This document shows, piece after piece, positions 7,299 to 17,142 of a DNA stretch of 28,386 nucleotides. This stretch comes from JANMQK01 sp031370485 (GTDB taxonomy: Bacteria > Acidobacteriota > Polarisedimenticolia > Gp22-AA2). Location: positions 1 through 28,386 of the forward strand of contig JANMQK010000141.1 in the NCBI GenBank assembly GCA_031370485.1, written 5' to 3'. Each line of letters opens with the position of its first letter. The first letter of the stretch is position 1. The notes below the pieces were generated by a model, which was not told where the DNA came from, ran no database searches, and was given only the letters and a program-made list of their open reading frames with translations. Made by a program: the position numbers and the translations under genes.

Positions 7299-8101
7299 GT
7301 CGGAGCCATCCTACCGCCGGCATCCGTCCCCGTCAATCGAAAGAGTCTTTCGAGGTTTTGCGTCGCGTGCTCGCCGACGGTCTCGACCGGGATCCCCTTG
7401 ATCGCCGCCAGCCGCTCCGCGACGAGGACGACGTGGGCCGGTTCGTTACGCCTTCCTCGGTGAGGATGGGGGGTGAGGTAGGGAGAGTCGGTCTCGGTCA
7501 GCAGCCGTTCGAGCGGCGTGAAGGCCGCCGCCTCGGGGAGCCGCCCGGCGTTCTTGAACGTGAGCGGCCCGGCGAACGACAGGTAGAAGCCGAGGTCGAG
7601 GCAGCGCCTGGCTTCCTCCGGCCCGCCGGAGAAGCAGTGGAAGACCCCGCCCGTCTCGCGGGCGCCCGTCTCGTCCAGGATCGCGAAGGTGTCCTCCCAG
7701 GCCTCGCGGGTGTGGACGACGATAGGCAATTCGAGCTCCCGGGCCATGGCGATCTGGAAGCGGAACACGTCGCGCTGCGTTTCGCGGGGCGATCGGTCGT
7801 AATGGTAGTCGAGGCCGATCTCGCCGATGGCGACAGCCTTCGGGCGCCGCGCTGCCGAGCGGATTCCCGCGGCGACCTCCTCCGACCAGGCGCTCGCCTC
7901 GTGGGGGTGCACCCCCGCTGCGAAATGGATGCCGGGATGCTGTTGCGCGAGATCGGCGCAGCGCGCCGCGTCGCCGACGTAGGACGAGACGGTGACAATG
8001 TGGACGACACCGACCTCCATGGCGCGGGCGATCACCGCGTCACGGTCGCCGTCGAACGGCTCCATCGTGAGATGCGCGTGGCTGTCGCTGTGCACGGCCA
8101 T
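7295..8101 (-). CDS. tatD: TatD family metal-dependent hydrolase (DNase)
   Basis: A 268-residue TIM-barrel hydrolase. Metal ligands are all visible: H8 and H10 in DSHAHL, E94 in AIGEIGLDYHYD, H130 in VVHTREA, H155 in FHCFSGG and D205 in LLTETDSPYL. TatD enzymes are cytoplasmic 3'-5' exonucleases acting on single-stranded or damaged DNA, and have been linked to oxidative DNA repair and tRNA quality control. The first motif reads SHAH rather than the more common THCH, with both histidines kept. It starts 20 bases after metG; metG-tatD adjacency is common in many bacteria. Confidence 0.93.
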   Translation of the reverse strand: MAVHSDSHAHLTMEPFDGDRDAVIARAMEVGVVHIVTVSSYVGDAARCADLAQQHPGIHFAAGVHPHEASAWSEEVAAGIRSAARRPKAVAIGEIGLDYHYDRSPRETQRDVFRFQIAMARELELPIVVHTREAWEDTFAILDETGARETGGVFHCFSGGPEEARRCLDLGFYLSFAGPLTFKNAGRLPEAAAFTPLERLLTETDSPYLTPHPHRGRRNEPAHVVLVAERLAAIKGIPVETVGEHATQNLERLFRLTGTDAGGRMAPT

Positions 8102-8121
8102 GCGTCAGGCCCCCGGGTGGC

Positions 8122-10143
8122 CTACTTCACCCGCCAGCCGGGCTCGACGGGTCCATCCACGCCCAGGATGTAGGGGTTTCCGGAGGCGTCCGAGGCCGCC
8201 AGGAGCATCCCCTGCGAGACGACACCGCGGAGCTTCGCGGGCTTGAGGTTGGCGACCACGACGATGGTCTTGCCGACAAGGGCCTCGGGCGCGTAGCGGG
8301 TAGCGATCCCGGCGACGATGGTGCGCGTCGCAGAGCCGAGATCGACCGTCAGCTTGAGGAGCTTGTCGGCCCCCTGCACGCGCTCGGCCGCCACGACCCT
8401 GGCGGTCCGCAGATCGACGCGCGAGAACTCATCGATGCCGATCTCCGCGACTCCGGGCGATGCGGGCTGCGGCACGGCCGCCTGCTGCGTGGACGGCTGA
8501 GCGGCCGCTTGCGGCGTTGCAGGCTGCGTGGGCGGCCCGGGGACTGCGGCCGGGGGTGTCTTCGGTGCCTCCATGAGCGACTCCTTTCCGGCCCTCCCTT
8601 CCTTGAGGTAGGCCTCCTTGTCGATGCGTGGGAATAGCGACTCGCCGCGTGCGACGCTGTGGCCCGGCCTGAGGCCGTTCCACGCGAAGTGGCGCAGGCT
8701 GGCCGAGGAGAGATCCCCGTCGTGCCCGAGCCGGCGGCCGATTTCCTGCGCCGAGCGGGGCATCACGGGGGCGACCAGGAGGGCGACGATCCGCAGCCCC
8801 TCGGCGGCGGCGTAGAGGATCGAGTCGAGCTCCCGACGCCGGGCGGCGTCCTGCGCCAGCTTCCAGGGCTCGTGCTGGACGATGAAGCGATTGAGCTGCC
8901 CGACGAATTCCCAGACCCCGGCCAGCCCCGACGTGAAGTCGAGCTCCGTGAAATGCTTCACCAGCCCGTCCCAGGCCTCGCGGGCCCCGCTCTTCAGCGG
9001 CTCGTCGCCACGGAAGGCCGGGTCGGGCGCCGGGAGCTTCCCCCCGCAGTAGTCCTCGATCATCTTGAGGGTGCGGCTCAGGAGATTGCCCAGATCGTTG
9101 GCGAGATCGGTGTTGACCCGCTCGACGAACGCCTCGTCCGAGTAGGAGGCGTCCTGCCCGAACACCATCTCGCGCATCAGGAAATACCGCAGCGGATCGA
9201 CGCCGAAATCCCGGAGGAGGGGCTTGACGTCGACCACCCCGCCCTTCGACTTCGAGATCTTGGCGGCGTCGCGCAGCCACCAACCGTGCGCCACGATGGA
9301 CCGCGGCAGCGGCTCGCCGGCGGAGAGCAGGAAGGCTGGCCAGTACACCGCGTGGAATCGCAGGATGTCTTTCCCGACGATATGCATGTCGGCCGGCCAG
9401 AACTTGGTGTAGAGCCGCCGGTCGCCTCCATAGCCCAGCGCCGTGATGTAGTTGCTGAGCGCATCGAACCAGACATAGAGCACGTGCTTCGGGTCGCCGG
9501 GAAAGGGGAGTCCCCAGGAAAAGCTGCTGCGGCTGATCGAAAGATCCTTGAGCCCCGCCGCCACGAACGACACGACTTCGTTTTTCCGGGTCTCGGGGAA
9601 GACGAAGCCGGGGTTGTCGCGGTAATGGCGCAGCAGCGGCTCCTGGTAGTTCGACAGGCGGAAGAAGTACGACTCCTCCTCGGTCCATTCGACCTTGTGC
9701 CCCTGGTCCGGGCAGAGCCCAGCCTTCACCTGGTTCTCGGGGTAGAAGGCCTCGCAGGAGGTGCAGTACCAGCCTTTGTAGGCGTCCTTGTAGATGTCCC
9801 CCTTCCCCTGGATCGCCTGGAACAGGCGCTCGACACCGCGGCGGTGCCGCTCCTCCGTCGTGCGGATGAAGTCGTCGTGGCTGATGCCGAGGGTCGTCCA
9901 GAGGGCTCGGTAGCGCGCCACCATCTCGTCGGCGAGCTGGATGGGGGTGAGGCCCCTGGACAGCGCGGCCCGCTCGATCTTCTGTCCGTGTTCGTCGGTC
10001 CCGGTAAGGAAATGGACCTCGTTCCCGAGCATGCGCCGGAACCGCGCGACGACGTCCGCCACGACGGTCGTGTAGGTGTGACCGATGTGAGGCTCGTCGT
10101 TGACGTAGTAGATCGGTGTCGTCAGGTAGCAGGTGTCGCCCAT
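8122..10143 (-). CDS. metG: methionyl-tRNA synthetase
   Basis: A 673-residue class I synthetase that charges tRNA-Met. The HIGH motif is at 19-22 (EPHIGHTYTT), KISKS at 295-299 and the zinc-domain CTSC at 127-130 with a further LCPDQGH (C144, H149). The anticodon-binding helical domain follows. After a Pro/Ala/Gln-rich linker (about 525-566) comes a C-terminal Arc1p/EMAP-type tRNA-binding OB-fold, including FSRVDLRTARVVAAERV and AKLRGVVSQGMLLAASD. The frame is open to 10269, but ATG 10143 is the correct start: it precedes TCYLTTPIYYVND and overlaps the stop of the upstream 99-aa gene (TGATG). Complete and apparently functional. Confidence 0.96.
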   Translation of the reverse strand: MGDTCYLTTPIYYVNDEPHIGHTYTTVVADVVARFRRMLGNEVHFLTGTDEHGQKIERAALSRGLTPIQLADEMVARYRALWTTLGISHDDFIRTTEERHRRGVERLFQAIQGKGDIYKDAYKGWYCTSCEAFYPENQVKAGLCPDQGHKVEWTEEESYFFRLSNYQEPLLRHYRDNPGFVFPETRKNEVVSFVAAGLKDLSISRSSFSWGLPFPGDPKHVLYVWFDALSNYITALGYGGDRRLYTKFWPADMHIVGKDILRFHAVYWPAFLLSAGEPLPRSIVAHGWWLRDAAKISKSKGGVVDVKPLLRDFGVDPLRYFLMREMVFGQDASYSDEAFVERVNTDLANDLGNLLSRTLKMIEDYCGGKLPAPDPAFRGDEPLKSGAREAWDGLVKHFTELDFTSGLAGVWEFVGQLNRFIVQHEPWKLAQDAARRRELDSILYAAAEGLRIVALLVAPVMPRSAQEIGRRLGHDGDLSSASLRHFAWNGLRPGHSVARGESLFPRIDKEAYLKEGRAGKESLMEAPKTPPAAVPGPPTQPATPQAAAQPSTQQAAVPQPASPGVAEIGIDEFSRVDLRTARVVAAERVQGADKLLKLTVDLGSATRTIVAGIATRYAPEALVGKTIVVVANLKPAKLRGVVSQGMLLAASDASGNPYILGVDGPVEPGWRVK

Positions 10144-10442
10144 CACTCCCGTTCCCAGTAGATGCACATGAAACGGTAAAGCTCCGATTCGAAGCTCATC
10201 CGGTGGTGCCGGTGCAGTGTCTCGCCCATGGCCGTCGTCGTCTGCAGCAGATTCCGGTAGTGATGGCACATGGCGTCGACATCCCCCTTGGCGGCGAACA
10301 CGCGCATGGCCTTCTCGGCCTCGAGCGCCGGCAGCCTCAGGCTCGGCGAGCCGGTCGGTCCGCTGGCCAGGTCGAGCGCCCCGGCGGTCACCTCGAGCAC
10401 CACCTTGAGCATGCGCGCCCCCTTGTCTCTGTCGTAGATCAT
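10143..10442 (-). CDS. conserved-context hypothetical protein, 99 aa
   Basis: A small, probably alpha-helical soluble protein that I do not recognise. It starts KVVLEVTAGALDLAS, continues LPALEAEKAMRVFAAKGDV and ends in a His/Arg/aromatic-rich segment (MCHHYRNLLQ, LHRHHRMSFESELYRFMC). It has two cysteines and no membrane segment. The gene is locked between its neighbours: its ATG overlaps the larC stop (ATGA) and its stop overlaps the metG start (TGATG). That tight coupling and the protein-like composition support a real gene. ATG 10412 (residue 11) is another possible start. Confidence 0.65.
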   Translation of the reverse strand: MIYDRDKGARMLKVVLEVTAGALDLASGPTGSPSLRLPALEAEKAMRVFAAKGDVDAMCHHYRNLLQTTTAMGETLHRHHRMSFESELYRFMCIYWERE

Positions 10443-11680
10443 GCGCGTCCCTCCTTCCGCCGTTTCGCCTTCCGCCGCGCGGGCGCTTGCGAAGCGCCCG
10501 AGGCCTTCGCGGCGTGCTCGTAGGCGTGCGCGGCGGCGGCCTGTACCAACTTGAGGGGGGCCCCGGCCTTCAGCGCGGCCGCGCGGCAGTCTTCGTACTC
10601 GGGCATCGCCTGCATCACCTCGCCCTCGTGGTACGACACCTTGATCCGGACAGGCCCATAGCGCGTCGCCACCTTCTCGATGCGTCGGAACATCTCGATC
10701 CGTCCCATCGGCTGGTAGCGGAAGCCGATGGTCGTGGTCTCCCGGAAGATGACCGAGGTCACGGCCTCGAGGCGCGGCTCGGGGCAGATGATCGTCACCA
10801 GCGTGCCGGGGCGGTTCTTCTTCATCTGGATCGAGGTGTAGAAGATCTCGAGGGCCCCGGCCGCGAACAGGCGATCCATCAGGTGCCCGTAGAGCTGCGG
10901 GTTCATGTCGTCGATGGTCGTCTCGAGCACCAGCACTGTCTCGCGCAGCGCCGCCTGGTCGATAAGGTCGCCGTACATAGCGCGCAGAAGATTCGGGTGG
11001 CCGTCATACTGCCGGGCGCCGGCGCCGTAGCCGACCGCGCGCAGCCGCATCGAGGGGAGCGGCCCGAAGTCGTCCGCCAGCGTCACGACGAGGGCCGCGC
11101 CGGTCGGAGTGACCAGTTCGCCCTCCACATGGGTCGCGTAGACCGGCTTGTCCTTGAGGAGCTCGGCGACCGCCGGCGGCGGCACCGGGAAAGTGCCGTG
11201 CTCCATGGTCACGGTGCCGCGCCCCACGTGCAGGGGAGAGCAGACGACCCGCGGCCAGCCGAGGGCCTCGAGCCCGATCATCGCGCCGACGATGTCCACG
11301 ATGGCATCCACGGCGCCCACCTCGTGCAGATGCACCTTCTGCGGTGTGACCCGGTGCACCTTCGCCTCCGCGCCCACCAGGGCCTCGAACGCGGCCAGGG
11401 AGCGCGCGCGGACGAGTTCCGGCAGGGCGCTCCGCCCGATGATCCTCTTGATCTCCGCGAGGCCGCGCGCCGGCTGACGCCCCGCCTTCAGATTCACGTC
11501 GACCTTCGTCCCGCCAAGCCCCGAGCGCGACTCCGCCCTGGCGGTTATCGTGTAGCCGGTGACCGGCAGCTTCGCCAGCCCCGCGCGCAGCCGCTTGAGG
11601 GGGACGCCGAGATCAACCAGGGCCCCCAGCAGCATGTCGCCGCTGATCCCCGAGAAGCAGTCCAGATAGAGTCCGCGCAT
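10439..11680 (-). CDS. larC: LarC, nickel-pincer cofactor nickel-inserting cyclometallase
   Basis: A 413-residue protein with LarC/DUF111 landmarks: YLDCFSGISGDMLLGALVDL at 5-24, HLHEVGAVDAIVDIVG at 117-132, ELVTPTGAALV near 188-198, and the C-terminal nucleotide-binding part with TIDDMNPQLYG (255-265) and GALEIFYTSIQMKKNRPGTL (275-294). LarC uses CTP to insert nickel into the pyridinium dithiocarboxylate pincer made by LarB and LarE; the cofactor serves lactate racemase LarA and related enzymes. Here it is one continuous frame, unlike Lactobacillus plantarum where it needs a programmed frameshift. The partners larA, larB and larE are not in the window. Confidence 0.93.
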   Translation of the reverse strand: MRGLYLDCFSGISGDMLLGALVDLGVPLKRLRAGLAKLPVTGYTITARAESRSGLGGTKVDVNLKAGRQPARGLAEIKRIIGRSALPELVRARSLAAFEALVGAEAKVHRVTPQKVHLHEVGAVDAIVDIVGAMIGLEALGWPRVVCSPLHVGRGTVTMEHGTFPVPPPAVAELLKDKPVYATHVEGELVTPTGAALVVTLADDFGPLPSMRLRAVGYGAGARQYDGHPNLLRAMYGDLIDQAALRETVLVLETTIDDMNPQLYGHLMDRLFAAGALEIFYTSIQMKKNRPGTLVTIICPEPRLEAVTSVIFRETTTIGFRYQPMGRIEMFRRIEKVATRYGPVRIKVSYHEGEVMQAMPEYEDCRAAALKAGAPLKLVQAAAAHAYEHAAKASGASQAPARRKAKRRKEGRA

Positions 11681-11705
11681 CGTTCCTGTCCCCGGCTATG
11701 GGAGG

Positions 11706-12455
11706 CTACCGGCCGCCCGCCGCCTCCGCGCCGCCGCCGAGCAGATCCGGCAGCACCGAGGCCGCAGGTCCCATGATCATCTCGTCGGCCACGGGCGTCA
11801 GCGAGGTCGGCTCGACGTTGATCTCGACCAGGTAGGCGCCTTCCTCGCGGGCGAGAAGCGGCAGGCCGGCGGCAGGATACACCAGCGCGGAGGTTCCTAT
11901 GGCGAGGAAAACCTCCGCCTGCCGAGCCGCCCGCGTGGCCTCGGCCATCGCGTCCTCGGGTAGCATTTCTCCGAACCAGACCACGTCGGGCCTCAGAAGC
12001 GCTCCGCACTCGCACAAGGGCGGGATCTCCGGCAGCGGCACGCGCCGGTCCTCGCGGGCCGTGCCCTCCCTGGTGCAGCGCACCCGGAAGAGATCGCCGT
12101 GTAGGTAGACGGCCCGCCCGCTCCCGGCCGCGCGGTGCAGGCCGTCGACATTCTGGGTGATGAGGGAAAAGCCGGGGTGAGCACTCTCATAACGGGCCAG
12201 GGCGAGATGCCCGGCGTTCGGGACGCAGGTTGCAATCTGCCGGCGGCGGGCGTCGTACCAGGCCCAGACCCGCCGCGGGTCCCGAGCGAACCCTTCCGGG
12301 GTCGCCAGGTCCTCGACCGACTCACGCTCCCAGAAGCCCCCCTGGGATCGGAATGTCGGCACCCCCGATTCGGCGGAGATACCCGCCCCGGTCAGGGCCG
12401 CCACGTGCCCTCCCCGGGCGAGGAGTTCCCTCAGGCGGGCCGTCGCGGCTGCCAC
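11706..12455 (-). CDS. Sir2-family NAD-dependent protein deacylase (class III sirtuin-like)
   Basis: A 249-residue sirtuin. It has ALTGAGISAESGVPTFR (20-36, NAD binding), TQNVDGLH (100-107), the catalytic H119 in LHGDLFRVRC, and GTSALVYPAAGLP near the ribose site. Y67 and R70 (YDAR) form the Tyr-x-x-Arg pair of SIRT5/CobB-type class III enzymes that favour succinyl or malonyl groups. The zinc site is unusual: C127 is followed by TRE with no second cysteine, and the distal pair is CEC (C148, C150), so only three of four ligands are present. GTG 12455 is the start, with GGGAG six bases upstream. It is the first gene of the operon running to 6942. Confidence 0.9.
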   Translation of the reverse strand: MAAATARLRELLARGGHVAALTGAGISAESGVPTFRSQGGFWERESVEDLATPEGFARDPRRVWAWYDARRRQIATCVPNAGHLALARYESAHPGFSLITQNVDGLHRAAGSGRAVYLHGDLFRVRCTREGTAREDRRVPLPEIPPLCECGALLRPDVVWFGEMLPEDAMAEATRAARQAEVFLAIGTSALVYPAAGLPLLAREEGAYLVEINVEPTSLTPVADEMIMGPAASVLPDLLGGGAEAAGGR

Positions 12456-12488
12456 GTTCTCTCCCTTCGCTCTCTGTCGGACGGGGCG

Positions 12489-12517
12489 ATGCTATCCACG
12501 GGGAGAAGGGGTGTCAA
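12489..12517 (-). promoter_or_regulatory. sigma70 promoter for the sirtuin-larC-metG-tatD operon
   Basis: On the minus strand: TTGACA at 12517-12512, 17-base spacer, TAGCAT at 12494-12489. The -35 box is perfect and the -10 keeps TAnnnT. It lies 33 bases before the GTG of the sirtuin gene. Confidence 0.65.
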
Positions 12518-12533
12518 GGACGGGAGCAAACCG

Positions 12534-12562
12534 TTGACACATGCGGGGCTTCCCCATATAGT
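12534..12562 (+). promoter_or_regulatory. sigma70 promoter for the APC permease
   Basis: TTGACA (12534-12539), exactly 17 bases, then TATAGT (12557-12562), 11 of 12 bases matching consensus. The permease GTG is at 12613 with AAGGTGA about eight bases before it. The -35 boxes of the two divergent promoters are only 16 bases apart, so a single regulator could affect both. Confidence 0.75.
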
Positions 12563-12612
12563 TCCGCGGCGATTCCGCCCCCTGTTCGCACGAGTCTCAA
12601 GGTGACCATCGC

Positions 12613-14401
<1,789 letters not shown>

Positions 14402-14424
<23 letters not shown>

Positions 14425-15802
14425 CCCTTTTCGGCCGGACGCGGAGCCCCTTCGCCGCGGAAGGGGGGCCCGCCACGGCGAGGACATGCCGGCCCAGCGT
14501 CAGGTAGGTATGGGCCGCCGCCTCAACCTGCGCCCGGTCGACCGCCTCGATCAGGGCGGGCAACCGCCCGGGGTAATCCACTCCCAGACCGTGGAACTCG
14601 CAGTCGGCCAGGATGGCCGCGGCGCCGCGGTTCGACTCCAGGCGGCGCGGCACTTCGCTGGCCAGCGCCTGCTTCGAGTCCCTGATCTCCGACGGCGTCA
14701 GGCCGCGCGCGACGACCCCGGCGATTGTGCGCACCATCAGGGGCACCGCCCGCGCGACGTTTTCTCCCGCGACGCCGGCGCGCGCCAGGATCGGGCCCGC
14801 ACCCAGTCCCGCGCTGACGAACGAGTGGGCGTAGTAGGCCAGCCCCTGCCGTTCGCGGATCTGCTCTCCGAGCCGGCCCCCGAGGGCGAACTCCCCGAGC
14901 CCGCTGCTCAGCACCAGCGCCGCCGGCAGATCGGGCGAGAGCCGTCTCAGCCCCGGCAGGAAGCCCAGGACGATGTCGGCCTGGGTCTTTCCCTCGATCG
15001 CCTTCACGACCGTCACCGCCTTTGGGGGAATCGGCGGGTCTGGGATCGCCAAACGATGTCCGCCGGGAACGACGCGGCCTCCGTTTTTCCACCCGCCGAA
15101 CAGGGCGGCGGCCAGATCGGCCGCGCGACCGGCCTCCACGTCCCCGGCCATGGCGAGGACGGCGTTGGCGGGGCCGATGTGGTCCCGGTGAAAGGCCACC
15201 AGGGTCGATCTCTCGATCTTCGCGACACTCCCGGCGGTGCCAAGGTTCGAGGCGTGGTACGGGTGGGACGGCGGGAAGAGCGCCGCCCTGACCGCGTCCA
15301 GGGCGACCGCCGCCGTGTCCTGGTCGCGCTCGGCGATGGCCGTAAGCGTCTGCCCCCGTTCCCGGCGCACCTCCTCCTCAGGGAAGGTGGTCTCGCCGAC
15401 CATGGTCCGCAGACGCCCGAGGATCTCCTCGAGATGGTGCGACAGCAGACGGATGTCGATTTCCAGCGTGTCGGTGCCAGGGCGCGCCAGGAAGGAAACG
15501 CCGAGGTGATCGAAGCCGAGGGCGATCTCCTCTGCGGTCAGCCGTCCCGCGCCCCGATCGAGAAGCCCCGCGGCGAGCGACGCGGTCCCCGCCAGTCCGG
15601 GCGGGTCGAAAGCGCCCCCCGCCGGGATGACGAGACGCACCGCCACCGACCGGGCCGCGCGGTTCTCGCGGGCGATCACCACGAGACCGTTGTCCAGAAC
15701 CACCCGCGCCATGCGGCTCGCGCGCGGGGTGCGGCTTGACCGCGCGGTGCGGCGTGCTCGCGCCGTGCGGGGCGTCCGGGCGCCGCGCGAACGGGGCTTC
15801 AT
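14402..15802 (-). CDS. M16 family peptidase, non-catalytic subunit
   Basis: A 466-residue M16 (pitrilysin/mitochondrial processing peptidase-like) protein. The zinc motif HxxEH is absent: the matching helix reads GTASLAAGLLDRGAG. The later partner motif GGRLGEQIRERQGLAYYAHS (Arg/Tyr pair near the substrate carboxylate) is present. In two-subunit bacterial M16 enzymes the catalytic subunit has HxxEH and the partner carries this R/Y pair, so it probably pairs with the upstream gene product. The first 30 residues are a run of Arg, Ala, Thr and Ser (KPRSRGARTPRTARARR), perhaps mis-assigned; ATG 15712 is an alternative start that removes it. ATG 15802 overlaps the stop of the catalytic gene (ATGA). 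No signal peptide. Confidence 0.9.
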
Positions 15803-17142
15803 GGGGCGTCCTGCCTGGCGGGGGCCGGCAGAAGCAGCCCTACCGTGCGGTGCGTCTCGCCGGCGCGCGCCCGGACCAGGCGGGCGACGTCGTCCACCGT
15901 GACCGCCCGCACCCGGTCCGGCATGCCGGAGCCAAGATGGTGGTCCCCCAGGGTCTCGAAGAAGCCGAGCTGGTGGGCCATGTCGGTGACGCTCTCGTTG
16001 TCGAAGGCGTGGCGCGCCAATAGCTGGTTCTTCGAGCGCCCGATGTCGCGCTCCTCGATGACGCCGCGCCCGAGGCGTTCGATCTCCGAGACGATGGCCT
16101 CCTCCACCCGCTTCGGGTCAACGCCATCCTTCACCGTCGCCTGAATGGAATAAAGAAATGGATGGCGCGTCGCCACGACCTGCGCTCCGACCTCGACCGC
16201 CAGGTCCTTCTCCACGAGGGCGCGGTAGAGCCGCGACGACTTGCTCGGGCCATGGCCCTGGTGGCCGGACCAGATGTTCAGCGACGCCCCGCCGGCCAGG
16301 ATGCCGTCCGCGACCAGCAGGGCGGCGAAGTCGGGCTCGGTGACCGCGGGCGCCGGGCAGGCGATGTGGAGGTAGGTCGCGCCGGAGGGGCGGCGCACGA
16401 CGACCCGGCGCTCGCCGCACTGCTCCGGCTCGGTCGTGCGGACGGGCGGGGGAACGTCCCCCCGCGGGATCCTCCCGAAATGCCGGCGGACAAGCTTTAG
16501 CGCCTGCGGGATCGCGAAGTCTCCGGAGATGACGAGGATGGCGTTGTTCGGGACGTAGAACGTCCGGTAATGGCGGTAGAGATCCTCGCGCGTGATCGCT
16601 TGCAGGTCGGACAGGTAGCCGATCGTCGGCCAGCGGTAGGGATGGGCCTGGATCGCGCAGCCGACCACCTCGCGCTCGAGGTAGGTGCGGGGATCGTTCT
16701 CGCCCCCCTGGAGCTCCGAGATCACCACGGTCCGCTCACGCTCCACCTCGGTCAGGGAATAGAGGCACTCGGTCATCCGGCTGGCCTCGAGGCGGAGCAT
16801 CGCCTCGAGGGCGTCGCTCCTCACGGTCTCGAAGTAGGTCGTGACGTCCAGCCAGGTGTAGCCGTTCCAGGTTCCCCCGGCAAGCTCGACCTGGCGGGTC
16901 ACCTCGCTCTTCGGGATGCGCCGCGTTCCCTTGAAATTCATGTGCTCGACCCAGTGGGAGATGCCGGTGAGCCCCGGCCGCTCGTCCCGCGATCCGACGC
17001 GGTACCAGCACCAGACCGACACGACGGGTTGGGCACGCTCGGGGCGGAGAATCACGGTGAGGCCGTTCGAAAGCGTCGTCCGGAATAGGCTGGCGGGGCC
17101 GGCGGCGCCGGCCGCGCGAGCGGAACCCTCGCGGCGCCTCAT
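15799..17142 (-). CDS. M16 family zinc peptidase, catalytic subunit
   Basis: A 447-residue protein. The inverted zinc motif is H63-WV-E66-H67 in GISHWVEHMNFKGT, and the third ligand is E143 in VVISELQGGENDPRTYLERE, 76 residues further on, the spacing expected for M16. Also present are NGYTWLDVTTYFE and HPYRWPTIGYLSDLQAITRE. With the partner encoded next it would form an M16B-type heterodimeric clam-shell protease that degrades or processes peptides. There is no signal sequence, so it is likely cytoplasmic. ATG 17142 overlaps the MFS gene stop; the frame continues to 17511 but that part is antisense to nothing conserved and looks non-coding. Confidence 0.94.
   Translation of the reverse strand: MRRREGSARAAGAAGPASLFRTTLSNGLTVILRPERAQPVVSVWCWYRVGSRDERPGLTGISHWVEHMNFKGTRRIPKSEVTRQVELAGGTWNGYTWLDVTTYFETVRSDALEAMLRLEASRMTECLYSLTEVERERTVVISELQGGENDPRTYLEREVVGCAIQAHPYRWPTIGYLSDLQAITREDLYRHYRTFYVPNNAILVISGDFAIPQALKLVRRHFGRIPRGDVPPPVRTTEPEQCGERRVVVRRPSGATYLHIACPAPAVTEPDFAALLVADGILAGGASLNIWSGHQGHGPSKSSRLYRALVEKDLAVEVGAQVVATRHPFLYSIQATVKDGVDPKRVEEAIVSEIERLGRGVIEERDIGRSKNQLLARHAFDNESVTDMAHQLGFFETLGDHHLGSGMPDRVRAVTVDDVARLVRARAGETHRTVGLLLPAPARQDAP

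Noticed and set aside
8659..10161. A 500-codon open frame on the plus strand
   Set aside because: It is antisense to metG over its whole length; its composition (Glu/Gly/Pro/Arg-rich, no motifs) is the usual shadow of a high-GC gene.
10487..11776. A 429-codon plus-strand frame opposite larC
   Set aside because: Entirely antisense to larC, without recognisable domains.
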